Source: Torymus aiolomorphi (taxonomy: Eukaryota; Arthropoda; Insecta; Hymenoptera; Torymidae). From it: a stretch of 64,000 bases of DNA. Shown here one piece after another: positions 1 through 13,437 of the stretch. Numbering within the stretch: the stretch's first letter is position 1; every line of letters starts with the position of its first letter. The notes beneath the pieces were generated by a model, which had not been told where the DNA came from, did no database searches, and worked only from the letters and a program-made list of their open reading frames with translations. The DNA lies in the NCBI GenBank assembly GCA_036365515.1, contig CM070876.1, positions 172,447,978 to 172,511,977 of the forward strand. Reading direction: 5' to 3'. Made by a program: the position numbers and the translations under genes.

Positions 1-2098
1 TTGTGTGTGTGTGTGTGTGCTTTTTTCTGACGCGCGCGGCGGTCGATTGAGTAATTTGGCAGCGGCGCGCGAGCCAGCGAGAGGTTTTTGGCCTGCTGAA
101 AAAGTGAGAGAAGAGGGGAACGAGAGTTGGGGTGAAAAAGTCGATGGGGCGCGGGGGCTGATGAGTCGGTGCGGGATTTAGGCGAGGTGTATATATAGGA
201 CGTTTTGAAAATAGTTCGTCGAGGTATTTTGTAATGTTATACGGGATCTATTTATAGTTTAAGGTGATGTGAGATACCGACATAATACGAAAAAAAATAT
301 TTCTCGTGCAATTAGTGGTAGAACCCTTCAAAAAAATTCCTGAATGCAGTATTTACACATACGGAGTTCCTAATTGACGTATTTTTCCAAAAAAATATTA
401 AAAAATTGTGGTCGATAAGTAGGAATCCATACATTTTTATCATTTTATCTGACTTTAGAACAAGGATATTTCATGAAAATACTAATAGAATCATTCCGGA
501 AACATTTCTGAGTATATTACTTGCATGTACTGAGGGCTTAATTGACGTATTTTTTTTCAAATAAAGGTTTAAAGTCAGTTTAATAAATAATGAATGTAGG
601 TGTATTATATTGACGAAAAATTGCTCTGCGTTATAAATTACACTATGCGAAGAAATCAGTGAGAGAAAGAGAAAAAGCCAATGAAACAGCTCTTAACAAG
701 CGTTACACCCGCAGCAGAGACTGCAATAATCACCATTAGCGGGGGTTCGCTCGCTCCAGCAGAAAATCCCGGACGCGGTAAGACACTTCCCCTCTCGGCG
801 ATGTTTAACCCGGTACTGTGGGGGGGGGGGCAATTACCACCGCGCGCTCGCCAAAACAAACCGACAGTTGAAGCTCACACGAGAGCGTTCGAGTTGCGAT
901 AAATTTAAAGTTTCGAAGCATTATTTCTTCTTTAAAAAGAGAAGAGGAGGAAGAAACGGGCCGAGTAGACGCGCGACGGTAATCGGTCAAGTGCGCGCGG
1001 TAATTAACTCTCTCTTACCTTATCTGGATCGTGAATGCCGTTGTTTATTTTTTTCTCCGTCGCTGCTGCTGCTTCCTTCTTATTTTCGTCACGGCTGAAA
1101 AAGCCCCCGGTGTGCATTGTGAGATTTCTTCTCTCCTTCTATATATACTTGTTCGCCCTCTCTCATCTCTTTTTTCTTTCTTTTTTTCTCTCGTCCGTAA
1201 TTAAACGTTATCTGGCAGGCCGAGACGCGCCGAGTATTGCAAGGGATGCTAAGATTTGGCTCGTAAAATGTATTTACATGTAGAACGGTCAGTTTTTTGC
1301 AGCTTTTTAAACGAAAAGGGGGGCCGGCGAGATAAGAAAATCTTGTGCATGCAAATTTTTCGCGTAAATAACGCGAGAAGAACGTGCATATGGCTTGTTT
1401 GCGAGGAGATAAAACGTTCAATTCAATTTTCGGAAATTTGGTTGGAAAGTAATAAGGTTTTTCAATTTATAGATGCACTGGTTGGAGAGTTCGATGTTGT
1501 CGAATTAAAACTGACTATATAGATATCAGGCAAATAATGAGACATTTCAATTTATGTTTTGCAGCGTTATATTACTGCGTTCTAACAACGTAACGTCATA
1601 ATCTCTTATATAACAATTTCAACGTATTATATTAAATTATATATAAAGTTGTATAAAGCCGTTCGTTGACAATTTTCACGGCACGCAGCAACTTTCCGGA
1701 TGCACGAAAGTTAGCGCAAAATTAAGCACTATTTGCTTTTCCATTTCAACTATAATATATATAATGTTCTCTGCGCGAGCGCGCACAACTTTCCCGCGAA
1801 ACTATTAGCGCTGACAGAATTCTCTGAATGTACAGCTAATTTTCTAACATTATATTCTATCATCAAATATACACGCGCCGGAAATTAGTTGTCGAATGTG
1901 ACTAATTCATCTCCATTATATACAACTATCCGCAACCGTGAATCTACCCCTTCCCAATCAACCTATACTCCCACACCCTCCAATATTTCCCATCAGCCAT
2001 CGATTTTAATTTCCCCTTAATCCCCTGCCGATCCATCACGTAGCTCATAAAAAACAAACTTATTCTTTTTTTTCTTGTTGTTGTTTCTCTACACGCAG
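1..2098 (+). other. Intron / upstream sequence of the Ly6-type gene
   Basis: No exon could be supported here. The stretch ends in a pyrimidine-rich tract and a cagAT acceptor at 2096-2100 that opens the Ly6 exon, so at least its 3' part is intron. It starts in a short GT run and carries a 10-base G run near 821-830, scattered CG-rich patches and AT-rich sequence. Short open frames between 656 and 1522 overlap each other on both strands and show no recognisable domain. Confidence 0.5.
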
Positions 2099-2344
2099 AT
2101 CTGCATAAGCTGCTGCGACACGAGCTACTGCAACATCGAGTCGCCGACGAACGCGACGAACGCGACGTTCTCGCGCAAGCGGCTCCGGCCCAAGAAGAAG
2201 AAGAAGAAGGCCAAGTCGTCCAGCGGCGAGGACGACGACGAGGACGAGGACGACACTGGGAGTCGGGCCTCTTTGGGTGGCAGTGGTGGCGTCGCTTTAC
2301 TCGGCGCCGCGGTCAGCGTCTTTCTCAATCGAGCATATCATTAG
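2099..2344 (+). CDS. Ly6/uPAR-type GPI-anchored protein, last exon (partial gene)
   Basis: This is the 3' coding exon of a small secreted protein; earlier exons lie to the left, outside the window. It begins in phase 0 after a good acceptor and encodes 81 residues. The first dozen residues contain CISCCDTSYCN, which matches the CC-x(4)-C-N signature that closes a three-finger Ly6/uPAR domain. Next come an N-glycosylation-rich stretch (two NAT sequons), a lysine/arginine-rich block with six consecutive Lys, an acidic Asp/Glu block, a Gly/Ser segment and a C-terminal hydrophobic tail (GGVALLGAAVSVFL). The tail looks like a GPI-attachment signal, so the mature protein probably sits on the outer plasma membrane. 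Insect members of this family act in septate junctions, channel regulation and cuticle formation; which member this is cannot be told from one exon. The highly charged linker is unusual. Confidence 0.72.
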   Translation: MCISCCDTSYCNIESPTNATNATFSRKRLRPKKKKKKAKSSSGEDDDEDEDDTGSRASLGGSGGVALLGAAVSVFLNRAYH

Positions 2345-4120
2345 TGGGGCCGGCCGGGCCCGCGTTTACCCACGATCTCGCGCAGTCCTGTGTATTGTAC
2401 ATAATTATATATACGGCTTAAGCGAATATCAGAGAGGACACCACACACGTACTATATACATTCACACACATATTATATATATATATTGTACACGTATATA
2501 TGTATACACGCAGGTGCGTGCAGGTTTGGTGGATTACGGGGAACCGGTGATTTTTAAAGTTGGGTATCTATTCTCCTACACACACACACACAGTCTCTAA
2601 AACTTCATTATAGAAGTTGCGTTACATTGCTGGGAGAGAAAGTCGTAGGTACGGTGTAGTGCGAGAGAGAGGGAGAGAAAGAGAGCTGGATGTATATGTA
2701 TAAAACTTTTATAAATATACATCGCATCGCACTGTTGTGAGAGAGAGAGGATATCGCGCAAACGCGCGAGTACAATTTTGGCGAACCCCACGCGACGCGT
2801 TGTATAGAAGTTTCCTGTCGAGATTGCAATAATTAAATTTTATATATATTAACGATGACGATCACTCGATGATGATGATGATGATTATTTCGAGCCTGAA
2901 TATATAATATATATATATAGAGTGTGTACACGCCCGCCTCTAATTTCTGTATGTATATTATTGCATGCGGAACTTATCGAGAAAGAAAGTCAATCGTATG
3001 GTGAATATACAGTTATACCCCCCCTCGTATACATTATATTATACCTGCAATCGAGTTTTTTAATATACGTAATCTATTACGAGACGAAAAATTTTAAGCA
3101 ATCCAGTAACGCAATAAATACGACGATGACCTTTTTCCACGGGCCCTTTTTGACTTGTAAATATTTTATATCGTGCATACCGTGAATCGAATTACACACA
3201 CATATACACGCATGATAGCCAACTATACTATAATATTGAAAAAGTAGAAAAAAATATCAAACTATATACCTCGTTTGGTTCGACTGTGTAATATGAACTT
3301 ATAGATTCTTTCGACCCACTTTTTGATAATTAAACTTTACCCCTACAGCGCGAGAGTGAGGGAAAAAACTACTATACTACAACTACACTGGCAAAAAAAA
3401 AGAATAAAAAAAATAACAAAAAAAACCTCTGACGCTCCTTTCGTCCCCCAAACCAGCGCGCAAAGCACAGACTCAAAGCCCCACACCTATATACACACGT
3501 ACAGCTTCTCTCCTCTCTCTCACTCGAGAGAGAAAGAGAGAGGAGACTATGAGACAGAGAGAGAGAGAGACACAAGTCAGTCACGCAGAGAGCTGCGAGC
3601 GGAAAAATATATTCTATACCACACGAGCCCGTAAAGTACTTTAAGCGCAACCAGGAGAGAGAGAGAGAGAGAGTTAATTATATATCATATATAATACATA
3701 CAACCCTCATACACGTAGAGACGATGAATACGCATGAAAACCACGCGCGCGACGTTGTTAGAAAGAGAGTAGGTAGCGCGTATACACAGAGACTTGGGGC
3801 GCGTGCGGTTCCTCATTTCGTCGCGCATGAAAGGCACGGCGGCTGCTGCTCTTCTCTTCCCCTTTTTTCCCCGTGAATGGCGACGAGAGGTCTCGAGGGA
3901 GAGCCGCAGCCCCGCAGAGCCGCGAGAGCTAGAAGGAGAGAGAGAGATGGTCAGCTGAAAGGCGGAGAGAAATTTTCGCGGATTGTTTTTTCCCGCAGCG
4001 CGCGCGGCGTTTCGGGCTTGAAAGGAGAGGGAAGAGAAGAAGAAGAAGGGCGGCGGGGAGGATTATTACGGGCTTGTTGGTTGTAGATATGGGACGGCGG
4101 CGGCTACCGTAGAGGATATG
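2345..4120 (+). other. Probable 3' UTR and low-complexity flank of the Ly6 gene
   Basis: No further coding exon is visible after the Ly6 stop codon. The sequence is AT-rich with short CA, TA and GA runs (for example near 2580-2592, 3541-3570 and 3655-3674). An AATAAA occurs near 3113, but I cannot say which poly(A) site is used. The part near 3770-4085 is more CG-rich and purine-rich, with no supported gene. Confidence 0.4.
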
Positions 4121-4582
4121 TATATATATCGACGCTCCCTACGAAAACTAGCACCTTTTTTGGCCTCCTCACGAAGACTAGCACATTTCAGAAAACTGCA
4201 ACGAAAACTAGCATAACTCACGACTTTGCCGCTAATACTAGTACAATTCGCGAGGTTGCCGCGAAAACTAGCATCATTCACTAGTTTGCGCCGAATAATA
4301 GTACAATTCGTAAGATTGCGAGGAAAAGTAGCACGATTCGCGAGTTTGCGATGAAAAGTAACACGATTCGCAAGCTTGCCGCGAAAACTAGCACTTTTCG
4401 TCACCGTGTTAATTTACATAAGAGGCAGTGGAATGTGCTAGTCTTCGCCGCAATCAAGTGGATCGGGCTAGTCTTCAACGCAAATCAATGGGGCGTGCTA
4501 GTCTTCGCGGCCAACGCTGAAATGGACTAGTCTTCGTGGCAATCTGAATCGTGCTAGTTTTCGCAGGGAGCGTCGATATATA
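4121..4582. mobile_element. Foldback element built from 30-bp subterminal repeats
   Basis: The ends form a terminal inverted repeat of 32 bases with one mismatch: 4123-4154 against 4551-4582. The core motif is GACGCTCCCT followed by CGAAAACTAGCAC. Inside the left half the motif (g/a)CGAAAACTAGCAC recurs at exactly 30-base spacing from 4141 to 4381, nine copies. In the right half the reverse complement (GTGCTAGTCTTCGC) recurs about five times, first at 30-base spacing and then shifted by 1-3 bases. No transposase gene is inside. Because 30 is a multiple of three, the minus strand stays open as a ten-residue repeat; I regard that frame as a by-product. It resembles a non-autonomous foldback or MITE-type transposon, and its superfamily is unknown. 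Confidence 0.75.
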
Positions 4583-4920
4583 CGCTGGTTTCGGAGTTCG
4601 CGAGTGGGTTCTCTTCTCTGTGTGCACGTGTGTATAAGAAGGGAAGAGAGGGGGTGATACCGGCGGCGTCCCTTTTGGTTGTTGGGGATTGTTGGTAATT
4701 GTTGTTTATAGTCTGATGAAGGTAGAAAAGAAACTGCAATTACTTATTATTGATGTTTGAAATGGGGTCTGTAGAACTATATGCTGAAGTCAATTTTGCG
4801 TTTTGTTTGTCGAGGACTAAGTTTTGTGTCGCGATGAGCTGATTTTTTGTTACCGAGGGGTGCTGATTGATTATATAAACTCACGGGTTCGTATGTGCAG
4901 GAGTTTTATTTGAACATATC

Positions 4921-4924
<4 letters not shown>

Positions 4925-4953
<29 letters not shown>
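4925..4953. repeat. (GA)n microsatellite
   Basis: Uninterrupted GA dinucleotide run of about 29 bases. Confidence 0.95.
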
Positions 4954-4956
<3 letters not shown>

Positions 4957-4997
4957 AGCTCGAGGCTAACGTTAAAGTGCGGCAGTTACCCCCCGCG

Positions 4998-4999
<2 letters not shown>

Positions 5000-5036
<37 letters not shown>

Positions 5037-5047
5037 CACGCACACAC

Positions 5048-5079
<32 letters not shown>
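5000..5079. repeat. (CA)n microsatellite with CGCA interruptions
   Basis: CA run of about 80 bases broken by three CG dinucleotides. The open frame across it, rich in His-Thr, is a repeat artefact. Confidence 0.95.
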
Positions 5080-5087
<8 letters not shown>

Positions 5088-5181
5088 CATAAAGAGCGAG
5101 GCGAGGCTTTTGATCGCAGACACTTAATTACATCGATAAAAGCCCCGCGATTGGCTACTGACAGTTCCGATCGACCGATCG

Positions 5182-5183
<2 letters not shown>

Positions 5184-5250
<67 letters not shown>

Positions 5251-5268
5251 CTCTCTCTCTCTCTCTCT
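5184..5268. repeat. (CT)n microsatellite
   Basis: CT run of about 85 bases with one short T-rich interruption. It lies about 100 bases after the CA tract, so both kinds of homopurine/alternating tract are close together. Confidence 0.95.
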
Positions 5269-6101
5269 CCGATTGGTTGTTATCGAGTTTTAATTGGCTA
5301 ATTAAATTATATAAACACCAAGCGTATAAAAGATGAAAGCTTAAATAGTATTGCTTTAATAAGGTCTTAAGAAAATTGAACTTTTATGACGTCAGCGTGA
5401 AGGGAAATTGATTTTAAAGGATTGATTAAAAGAGAGAATAACGTTGAAATGTATAAAATACGAAATGTATTGTATCTATGTGGGTGTTCTTTTGTGATTC
5501 ATATATGATAAAGACAAAGTATATATCGAAGCAGGTTACTATTAAAACGACTGCCAAAATTGAACAAACCGAACTATTAAAAAAGTTTAGCTGATTATAC
5601 GATAAATTGACACGATTCGAATGTATAATTAGGATATAATATGATTATAGATTAAATATATCACGTGTTTCGAATGAAAACAAGACCCTAAGCCCCCCCC
5701 CCTCGAGACCACAAGTATTTCTTGTTAAAACTATTATTACACTTATCGTTTAAAATTGTTTCATCGAAATCTTTATTGCATTATATATAGTATATAATAT
5801 TATAGAAAAATCACAATGCGTACAATATATATAACACATAGACGAACTACGTTGCCAACGCTGTAAAAGCGAGACTCTAGCGAAAAAAAGTTTATGCCCC
5901 CCACGAGACTAATATTACGTAATAATAGTAATAATAATAATAATAATAAATAGCGATAAGCGAAGGCCAAAGTATATAAGTATTAACCGCGGGAAAGATA
6001 TCGCCGCGGGAAAAGTTTCTCGCGCGCGTTGCACCGTCGTTCTCGCGCGCTATGATGATGTCTAATAGAAACATATTAACTTAACAAAGTAAGGATCGAA
6101 C

Positions 6102-6247
<146 letters not shown>

Positions 6248-6437
6248 AAATATATAATTATACATGTATGTGTATAAACGACGCCCCCCTCAAATAGAGA
6301 GAAACAAAATTTCCTTTTATTGAATATATAATGAATTTTTCTCTGTGATCGAGACACGCGAGAGTCGTGTGTGCGTGCGGGAAACTTGTTCTGGGGTTAA
6401 AGTCTGTCGCCGTATAGTGTAACGATGTAGCGACAAA

Positions 6438-6443
6438 TACACA

Positions 6444-6478
<35 letters not shown>

Positions 6479-6545
6479 GCGCACGCACACGCACGCACAC
6501 GCAGGCACACACACACACACACACACATACACACACACATACACA
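6438..6545. repeat. (CA)n microsatellite with GCAC variants
   Basis: CA-rich tract of about 108 bases with GCAC and CATA interruptions, about 200 bases from the (GT) tract and of opposite strand polarity. The two could pair as an imperfect inverted repeat. Confidence 0.93.
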
Positions 6546-6985
6546 AAAGACAAGTAAACAGACAAAAGTAAGTAAACAGACTAGAGCGAACAAAGTAATT
6601 GTACACATTACAGAAGCGCACGAAGCATGTAAAGCGATGGTATTATACACGATGAGAAAAGAAAAATATAAAAGAACCATATATTAGATAGTTGAAACGC
6701 GCGCATATCGGTGCCAATTTTTTCCAGAGCGATACAATATATATCTTCCTCGAGTTAATAAAATGGATAAGAGCACAGTGACAAACATACACACACACAG
6801 TTACACACATTCAGCCAACTCTCACTCGCTAACACACTATGTATTATCCTCTTAGGAGAAAGGCGTAGAGACGACTAATATATATATATATGTGTGTGTG
6901 TGTGTGCGACAGCCGGGCGCTTTCTTGAGCACACTTCGAGGGGTTCCCGCGCCCCCCATATCACGGGAGGCGACGGCAGCGAGAT

Positions 6986-6987
<2 letters not shown>

Positions 6988-7020
<33 letters not shown>
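6988..7020. repeat. (TAA)n trinucleotide microsatellite
   Basis: Eleven TAA/ATA units in a row. A shorter relative is at about 5931-5949. Confidence 0.93.
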
Positions 7021-7021
<1 letters not shown>

Positions 7022-7173
7022 GATAATGATACTAATCGCAGCAGGGCACTATAAAAAGACGTAGTGTTATACTGCACAATGAAGGAATTGTTTTACTCTT
7101 TACGCGTATACATATATAATATACATTTTATAGTTACTATATATAAAACCGAGAGAGCGAGCCGGGCGAGTAT

Positions 7174-7330
7174 TATAATATATATATATATATATATACG
7201 ACGAGGAAAAACGGAAAGACAAAAAATTAAGTAACAAAAAAAGGAAGAAGAAGTAATATATATACATATATATATATATATAAAAGTGAATATATAACGA
7301 GCGATATATATATATATATATATACACACC
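7174..7330. repeat. Cluster of (TA)n runs
   Basis: Three separate TA runs of about 20-25 bases lie near 7174-7198, 7257-7281 and 7303-7323; another is near 7626-7645. The Ile-Tyr repeat frames through them are artefacts. Confidence 0.88.
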
Positions 7331-10300
7331 ATGCTGTTATATATCGTGTATAATATATATTATATATATATACATAATATACGATATACGATATACGATC
7401 TGCAGAGTTTTTAAAGTAAGATGATGGGTGCGAATATGAGCGAGGAATAAAAGACAAAAACGATATGATATTGTAAAAGATTAAGAAGAAGAAAAACAGA
7501 AAAGGAAAAAAGAAAACATGAAAAAATGAACTAATGGAATTGATTACTGTACACATCTTATATACATATAGATGTATTACACGAGAGCAACACGCATACA
7601 TATTATATACAATTACGTAATATATAATATATATATATATATATAGGCACCGCGTGGAGCGCGCGCGGGGCAGCGAATTAGAACAACACAGAAACACAGA
7701 CACACATAACACACACGTTTTCAAAACGCGATCGGCGCGCGCAGAGACGTAATATATTTATATACACGCAGCCCTAAACTTAATTACTATACACACGTAC
7801 AAAACAAACGTAAAACTACATATAATATAAAGGCAAACAACACATATTATGATCGCAGTGGCAAAAAAATAGACATGAAAAAACAAAGAGGAAAAAGTGT
7901 CAAAAAGTAGATGTTCACTATAGGTTTTACGCGCGCGCGCGCGCGCGTGTGAGTATGTACATATACTTAAGAATATGCGCAATTCGTTTCGCGAGCTGGA
8001 GACTTGCACGACAGAAAACAAACACATACTTATACACGTGTATACACGTACGCGTACGTATGTGCTACATTACACTTGACTGTCCCCCTTTCGTCATCCC
8101 TTCGTCCTTGCCTATATACACCCTCCGAGACTTTTTTCATTATTGCCCGAGCGCGAACGAGAAACATGTATGTATACATGTATGTACGCAGTATATGTAT
8201 GTAATGACGATGATGTGCGGCGGGTGAGAAGCGTTGTTCGAGCGTTGTTTTATTAGAGACGTTTACAAAACTGTCAATTAACACACGAGTATATATGAGA
8301 TATATTGTTGAAGATTATATTCCTTGTTGTCATGAGTTTCGAGGATCGATTCATTAATTATTATATAGTCTTGAAAATTATCTGTTGAAGTCTATGCGAA
8401 TAGAAATAAAAATATGTAATATATAAAATATGTATATCATTGTTTTTCGTTTCGTGGTTTGAATGCCAAAAGATAATAGTATGTGCGAGGCGATTTCGAT
8501 GCAAGTTTCCAAAAAATCATCACACACACATACACATACTATGAGCAAGCTCACTCATACTCATCACTGACACAATACTTGGGAGCGCGGAGCTCCGACC
8601 TAATTGACCTGTTGTAGATACCTGCAATTTAATCAATAAAGATAATGAAAAAATTCAAAGGATATATATATACATAACTGATGATAAGCAAAAAAAAAGA
8701 AAAGAAAAAAAAATTAATGATACACACGTACATACGAAAAAAAATCACACTCACGACTTCTCTCTTCTCTTTCTCGTCTAGGCGACTGTGCCTTTTTTTA
8801 AGTGTTGCTTGTCGTAATACTGCCTACTTTTATGCATAGCCTTAATGAAGATAAAAAAATGAAGGTTACATAAAAAAAATAAAATGAAAGAAAATGATAA
8901 TGAAACGTGAATGAAATTTCATCTTTATAAAGTGTATTAAGGGAATATACAAAAGTTTAAAAAAATAAAATGCAAGAAGTACATGTTTTATTAGACTATT
9001 AAATACCATGAGTTGATGAAAAAAAAACATGTCTATTTTTTATATATATATGCAAAATTGCATTACATATATATCTCTGTCTCTGTTTGTGTACGACCTT
9101 TGTTTTGAACTCTAATCGCAATATCTTATAAATATATACGAATAAGATTTGAGTCTCGAAACGTTTCAACAAATATTCTTTCTTATCGTCTTCCTCGACG
9201 TTACGTATAATACTGTTGTTCATTTGATATTGTCATTCCTCTGTCGATCATGAATTTCGAAAAAAAAGAACTTCTCAACGTACTCATCCAAAAGTATTGT
9301 CACACGAAATCATCGACCGGATATACTATAAGCAAGTAGAGAAATTTCTGAATTTTCATTTTGAGATGAAAAAGAAAAAGATGACGCGATCGTTATCTTG
9401 AAATTTTCATTGGGAAAAATGAACGTGTATAAATAAATGTAGAGATGCACCATTCGCATGAATTCTTTTCTCACTAGGAAGAAAAAATCTTTGGCACGAT
9501 CTACTCATTCCATCATAATCGATTAAGTAATAAAAAAAGTTTCATTACACACTCTAAAGTATTTTATAGTAAGGGTATGAACTATAAAGATTTTTTATAT
9601 AATTAGAAGATTTCTATGACTACATGAAACATAAGTTAAAGATTCAATTGTAAAAACAAAAATTAATTTATTGCTGTCCTATAATTATGTTAAAAGATTT
9701 ATGAATAAATATGATTTCAAAATATTTTAAGCGTCTGTATATTTTTTCTTCTCAAACTTCTTCCTTAATTACTTTTTAATCAGCAGACCGACCGTTATAT
9801 TATACTATAGTTTTACTTGTTTTTATTAAAGTACAGACTGTTTTGTTTTATTATAATAACTAGTGTTCTGATTACTTTTTTACACTTTGTAAATAATTAT
9901 ATTTCTTGGTCTATTTCTACGAACTTCTTATCACAACCACCTAAACTCCACATTTTCACGTTGCTCCGAAGCTCCGATTCTCCAAAGCTCCGAACCAACA
10001 ATCCACCAAAACATCATCGCGCCGCCATCTACAGTTCTCACCTCAAACCTCCACCTCCCACCGGATTACCGGAAAGAACGGAGCACTCTCTGTCTAAACT
10101 ACTGCCACCTAGGCACCTATTCACTATCACCCACGCACTCATACTTTTACACCGGCGTCGCATGCAAACGCACAGGCACATAACACGGCGCATCATCAGG
10201 CATCACGTCACATACTACGGCAGTACAGTACCGAGCAGCATTACTGTGCACGATAGGTATGAGGCGGCTTTCGTAGGGGTCAGAGAGAGAGAGAGAGAGA

Positions 10301-10459
10301 GAGAGAGCCTACACGACGGTCAGCTCCTCGCACGTTTATGCTCGTTGTACTCGTGTGAGGAACGATAATAACCATCGCCGTACGTCATCGGATACAGGAG
10401 TCTGTATACACAAAGTCAGGGGAATCGCTCCAGGCTCGGGGTAGCTCTACAGGCGGAAA

Positions 10460-13433
10460 ATGAAGAACAACGTGGACGAGAAGGCGTCGGCCTCGGCTAC
10501 CGAGGAGGAGGCGCCCGACAAGAACGGCGAGATCCACGAGAAAGATGGCAGAAGCAAGAGGCAAGTTTCTCTACTTCTTTTGTTTTTTTATTCTTCCTTT
10601 TTGCAAGTAGGCTCGTTCTTTTCGGGTAAGTAGTAGAGTAGTGCAGCGTGCACGTATTTTTAGACGCGCGCGCCCACGAGGGCAGAACGCGTCGCTACCT
10701 TACCGCCCGGGTGGTTGACTGACACATACATGCGGTGTCGAGGAGGATGAACGGCAAGGATCGTCCTATACCTCGTTGCCGTGGTGGAACACCGGTTGTG
10801 TGTTGGTCAACTGCACTGCAACGGGGTTCGGGAAGGCGGGATACATAACCTAGAAGCGCGTGATATTACCGAACGATGAATTTATTCTGTTTTTGTCTTT
10901 AGATGCGTCTGTTTTGAAAAAATTTTAGGGTCAAATTTTATGATTGGGAGGAAACTTGGTAATTGAGTTTAATGGGATAGCTTAGATGCTGGTTTAGAAG
11001 CTAATTCCGCCTGTTACACAATTTTCAGACATATATGATTAATTGGAGTAATTAATGTAGGCTAACTAGATAGTTCAATCACCTCTTTTTGTTATATGCA
11101 TTGTACGCCATGCAAAGGATGTAAGAGAGTCTAACATCTCCGAATGATTAATATCACGATAATGATACTTTTTAATTGCTGGACAAAAAAAAGGCCATGA
11201 ATTGGCAATATCGTATGATGTACTAATAGCTTGACTTAGGTTATACTGGGTAGGCTATATCTATTATCCTGTTCTTTCAGTTTTTAATTGAATTAAATGA
11301 ATTTCTTTGATACAGTCAAGTTTGTTATAGAATGTTAAAAGTCTACTTTGTTTAGTGGATGAGTCACTTTTTAGGCTTCATTTCTCATGATTAATTATGA
11401 ATATACTGACATGATAACAGGAAAAATTGAAATTATTTTTTATAGCAATTCATAAACATTTTAAGGCCTAATATTGATGTGTAATTCTAAATCCCAAATA
11501 ATAATTAATTTTATTTTAATTTTTAACTTAGTTCCAAGAAAAGAAGTCGTAAGAAAAAGGCTCATGGTGGAGCAGCTGGTGCAACAGAAAGCAATGACGA
11601 TGATAGCAAGAATATGATAATACCAAATGCAGGAGTAATGCCTCTGCAAGTGCCTAGCCCTTATACCAACATTTCTATTAAGGATATTCAAATGGCTATG
11701 GACGTATTAAATTTGCAAACAAAGCCAGCTAAGACTCAAGAAGAAGCAATGCAAAAGCCTTACCAATTTTGGAGTACTCAGCCAGTACCAAAAATGGGTA
11801 GGTTTTTTTATTTTTACATGATAATTTTTTATAGAAAAATTTAGTCTTATAGAAAATTTTTAAGAATGCTAATTTAATTTTATATTTTTCAATACAGATG
11901 AAAAAATTGTTGTCAACGAACCTATTGAGCCTGACAAGGTTTCTGTCCGCGCTGATCCCTACTCACTTCCAGCAGACTTTTTTTGGGATACCTTAATTTT
12001 AGATGAACCACTAGTCCTTTCAGAGTTATATTCTTTATTATCAGAGAACTATGTTGAAGATGACGATGCTATGTTTAGGTTTGATTATCCGCCTGCTTTT
12101 TTGAAATGGTAAATATTGAAATTCACTTATTATACTATAAAATGTGAAATTTGAAATTAAATCTAATTTACTTTGTATTAGGGCACTTCAACCTCCAGGT
12201 TGGTGTACTGAATGGCATTGTGGAGTGCGTGTGAAGAAAAGTAACCGCCTTGTAGGTTTTATATCAGCTATTCCAGCATCCTTAAGAGTTTATGATAAGT
12301 AAGTCTCTAAAAGAACTTTTTTCTTAAAATAACAAATTTATAATCTATTCATTACGTACTTTATTATCCTAGGGTTCAAAAAATGGTAGAAATCAATTTT
12401 CTATGTGTTCATAAAAAATTGCGATCGAAACGCGTCGCACCCGTACTGATTCGTGAGATTACGCGAAGAGTGAATTTGATGGGAATATTTCAAGCAGTTT
12501 ATACTGCTGGTGTAGTGCTTCCCAAGCCCATTGCTACTTGTAGATACTGGCATCGCTCGCTAAATCCTAAAAAACTAATTGAAATTAAGTTCTCACATCT
12601 GTCGCGAAACATGACAATGCAGAGGACTTTGAAGTTATATAAACTGCCAGAAAATCCGAAAGTTCCTGGTTTTAGAAAGTTGACTACAGCAGACATACCG
12701 CAAGGTTACAAGCTTTTAAACAATGTAAGTTACCTTCCCAATTGTTTAATTTTCTTAACAAAGTACTCCAGTTAAATATATTTGAATCTAATCTTGCCAT
12801 TGATAACTTATCTACAAGACGTTCAGCATTAATATTTTTTCTACCTACTCATCATAACTTTCATATTTACTAAAAATAAAACCTCGTGTATCATTTTCGT
12901 CCTCTTCGTTCTCCAGTACCTCAGCAAATTCGACCTGGCGCCGATCTTCTCGGAGGAGGAGTTTGCGCACTGGTTCACGCCGCAAAATGGCATCGTCGAC
13001 AGTTTCGTGGTGGAGAACCCGGAGACAAAGGCCCTCACGGACATGGTGAGCTATTACACCTTGCCGAGCTCGGTGATGCATCACCAAACGCACAAGAACC
13101 TGCGCGCTGCCTACAGCTTCTACAACGTGTCTAGTGCTACGCCCTGGCTGGACCTCATGCAGGATGCCCTCATATCAGCTAGAAACGTAAGTGCTATCGG
13201 AAGATTATTTTACGAAATCTAGTAAAAGCAAAAAATGTGCTTTATATACAATATTTTTCTTTGTTCATTTGCAGCTGAACTTCGATGTTTTTAACGCACT
13301 TGATCTTATGGACAACAAGGAATTCCTCGAGCCACTCAAGTTCGGAATAGGTGACGGTAATCTTCAATACTATTTGTACAACTGGCGATGTCCAAGCATG
13401 ACGCCCAACAAGATTGGTCTTGTTCTGCAATAA
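10460..13433 (+). CDS. NMT: Glycylpeptide N-tetradecanoyltransferase (N-myristoyltransferase)
   Basis: The enzyme transfers myristate from myristoyl-CoA to the N-terminal glycine of target proteins in the cytosol and on ribosomes. Seven exons were read: 10460-10560, 11532-11797, 11898-12108, 12182-12298, 12373-12724, 12917-13186, 13275-13433. Together they give 491 residues, against about 496 in human NMT1. The N-terminus is acidic and then lysine-rich (KKRSRKKK), as in animal NMTs, where it helps ribosome binding. The catalytic domain starts near residue 75. Visible family blocks are [29 protein letters not shown] (acyl-CoA site), [30 protein letters not shown] and [14 protein letters not shown], ending in LVLQ, whose terminal carboxylate is the catalytic base. 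The start follows a GGAAAATGA context. The first intron appears to use a GC donor (AG/GCAAGT), because only that junction keeps frame. Exon 6 is notably GC-richer than exon 5. Confidence 0.96.
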
Positions 13434-13437
13434 AGCC

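Noticed and set aside
4066..4404. 112-residue minus-strand frame with a ten-residue repeat (FRGKLANR type)
   Set aside because: It is the translation of the 30-bp foldback repeats; no start context, splice sites or known domain.
9817..10368. 183-residue plus-strand frame upstream of NMT
   Set aside because: His/Pro/Arg-rich translation of low-complexity leader that runs into a GA repeat; no domain, and the NMT start is well placed downstream.
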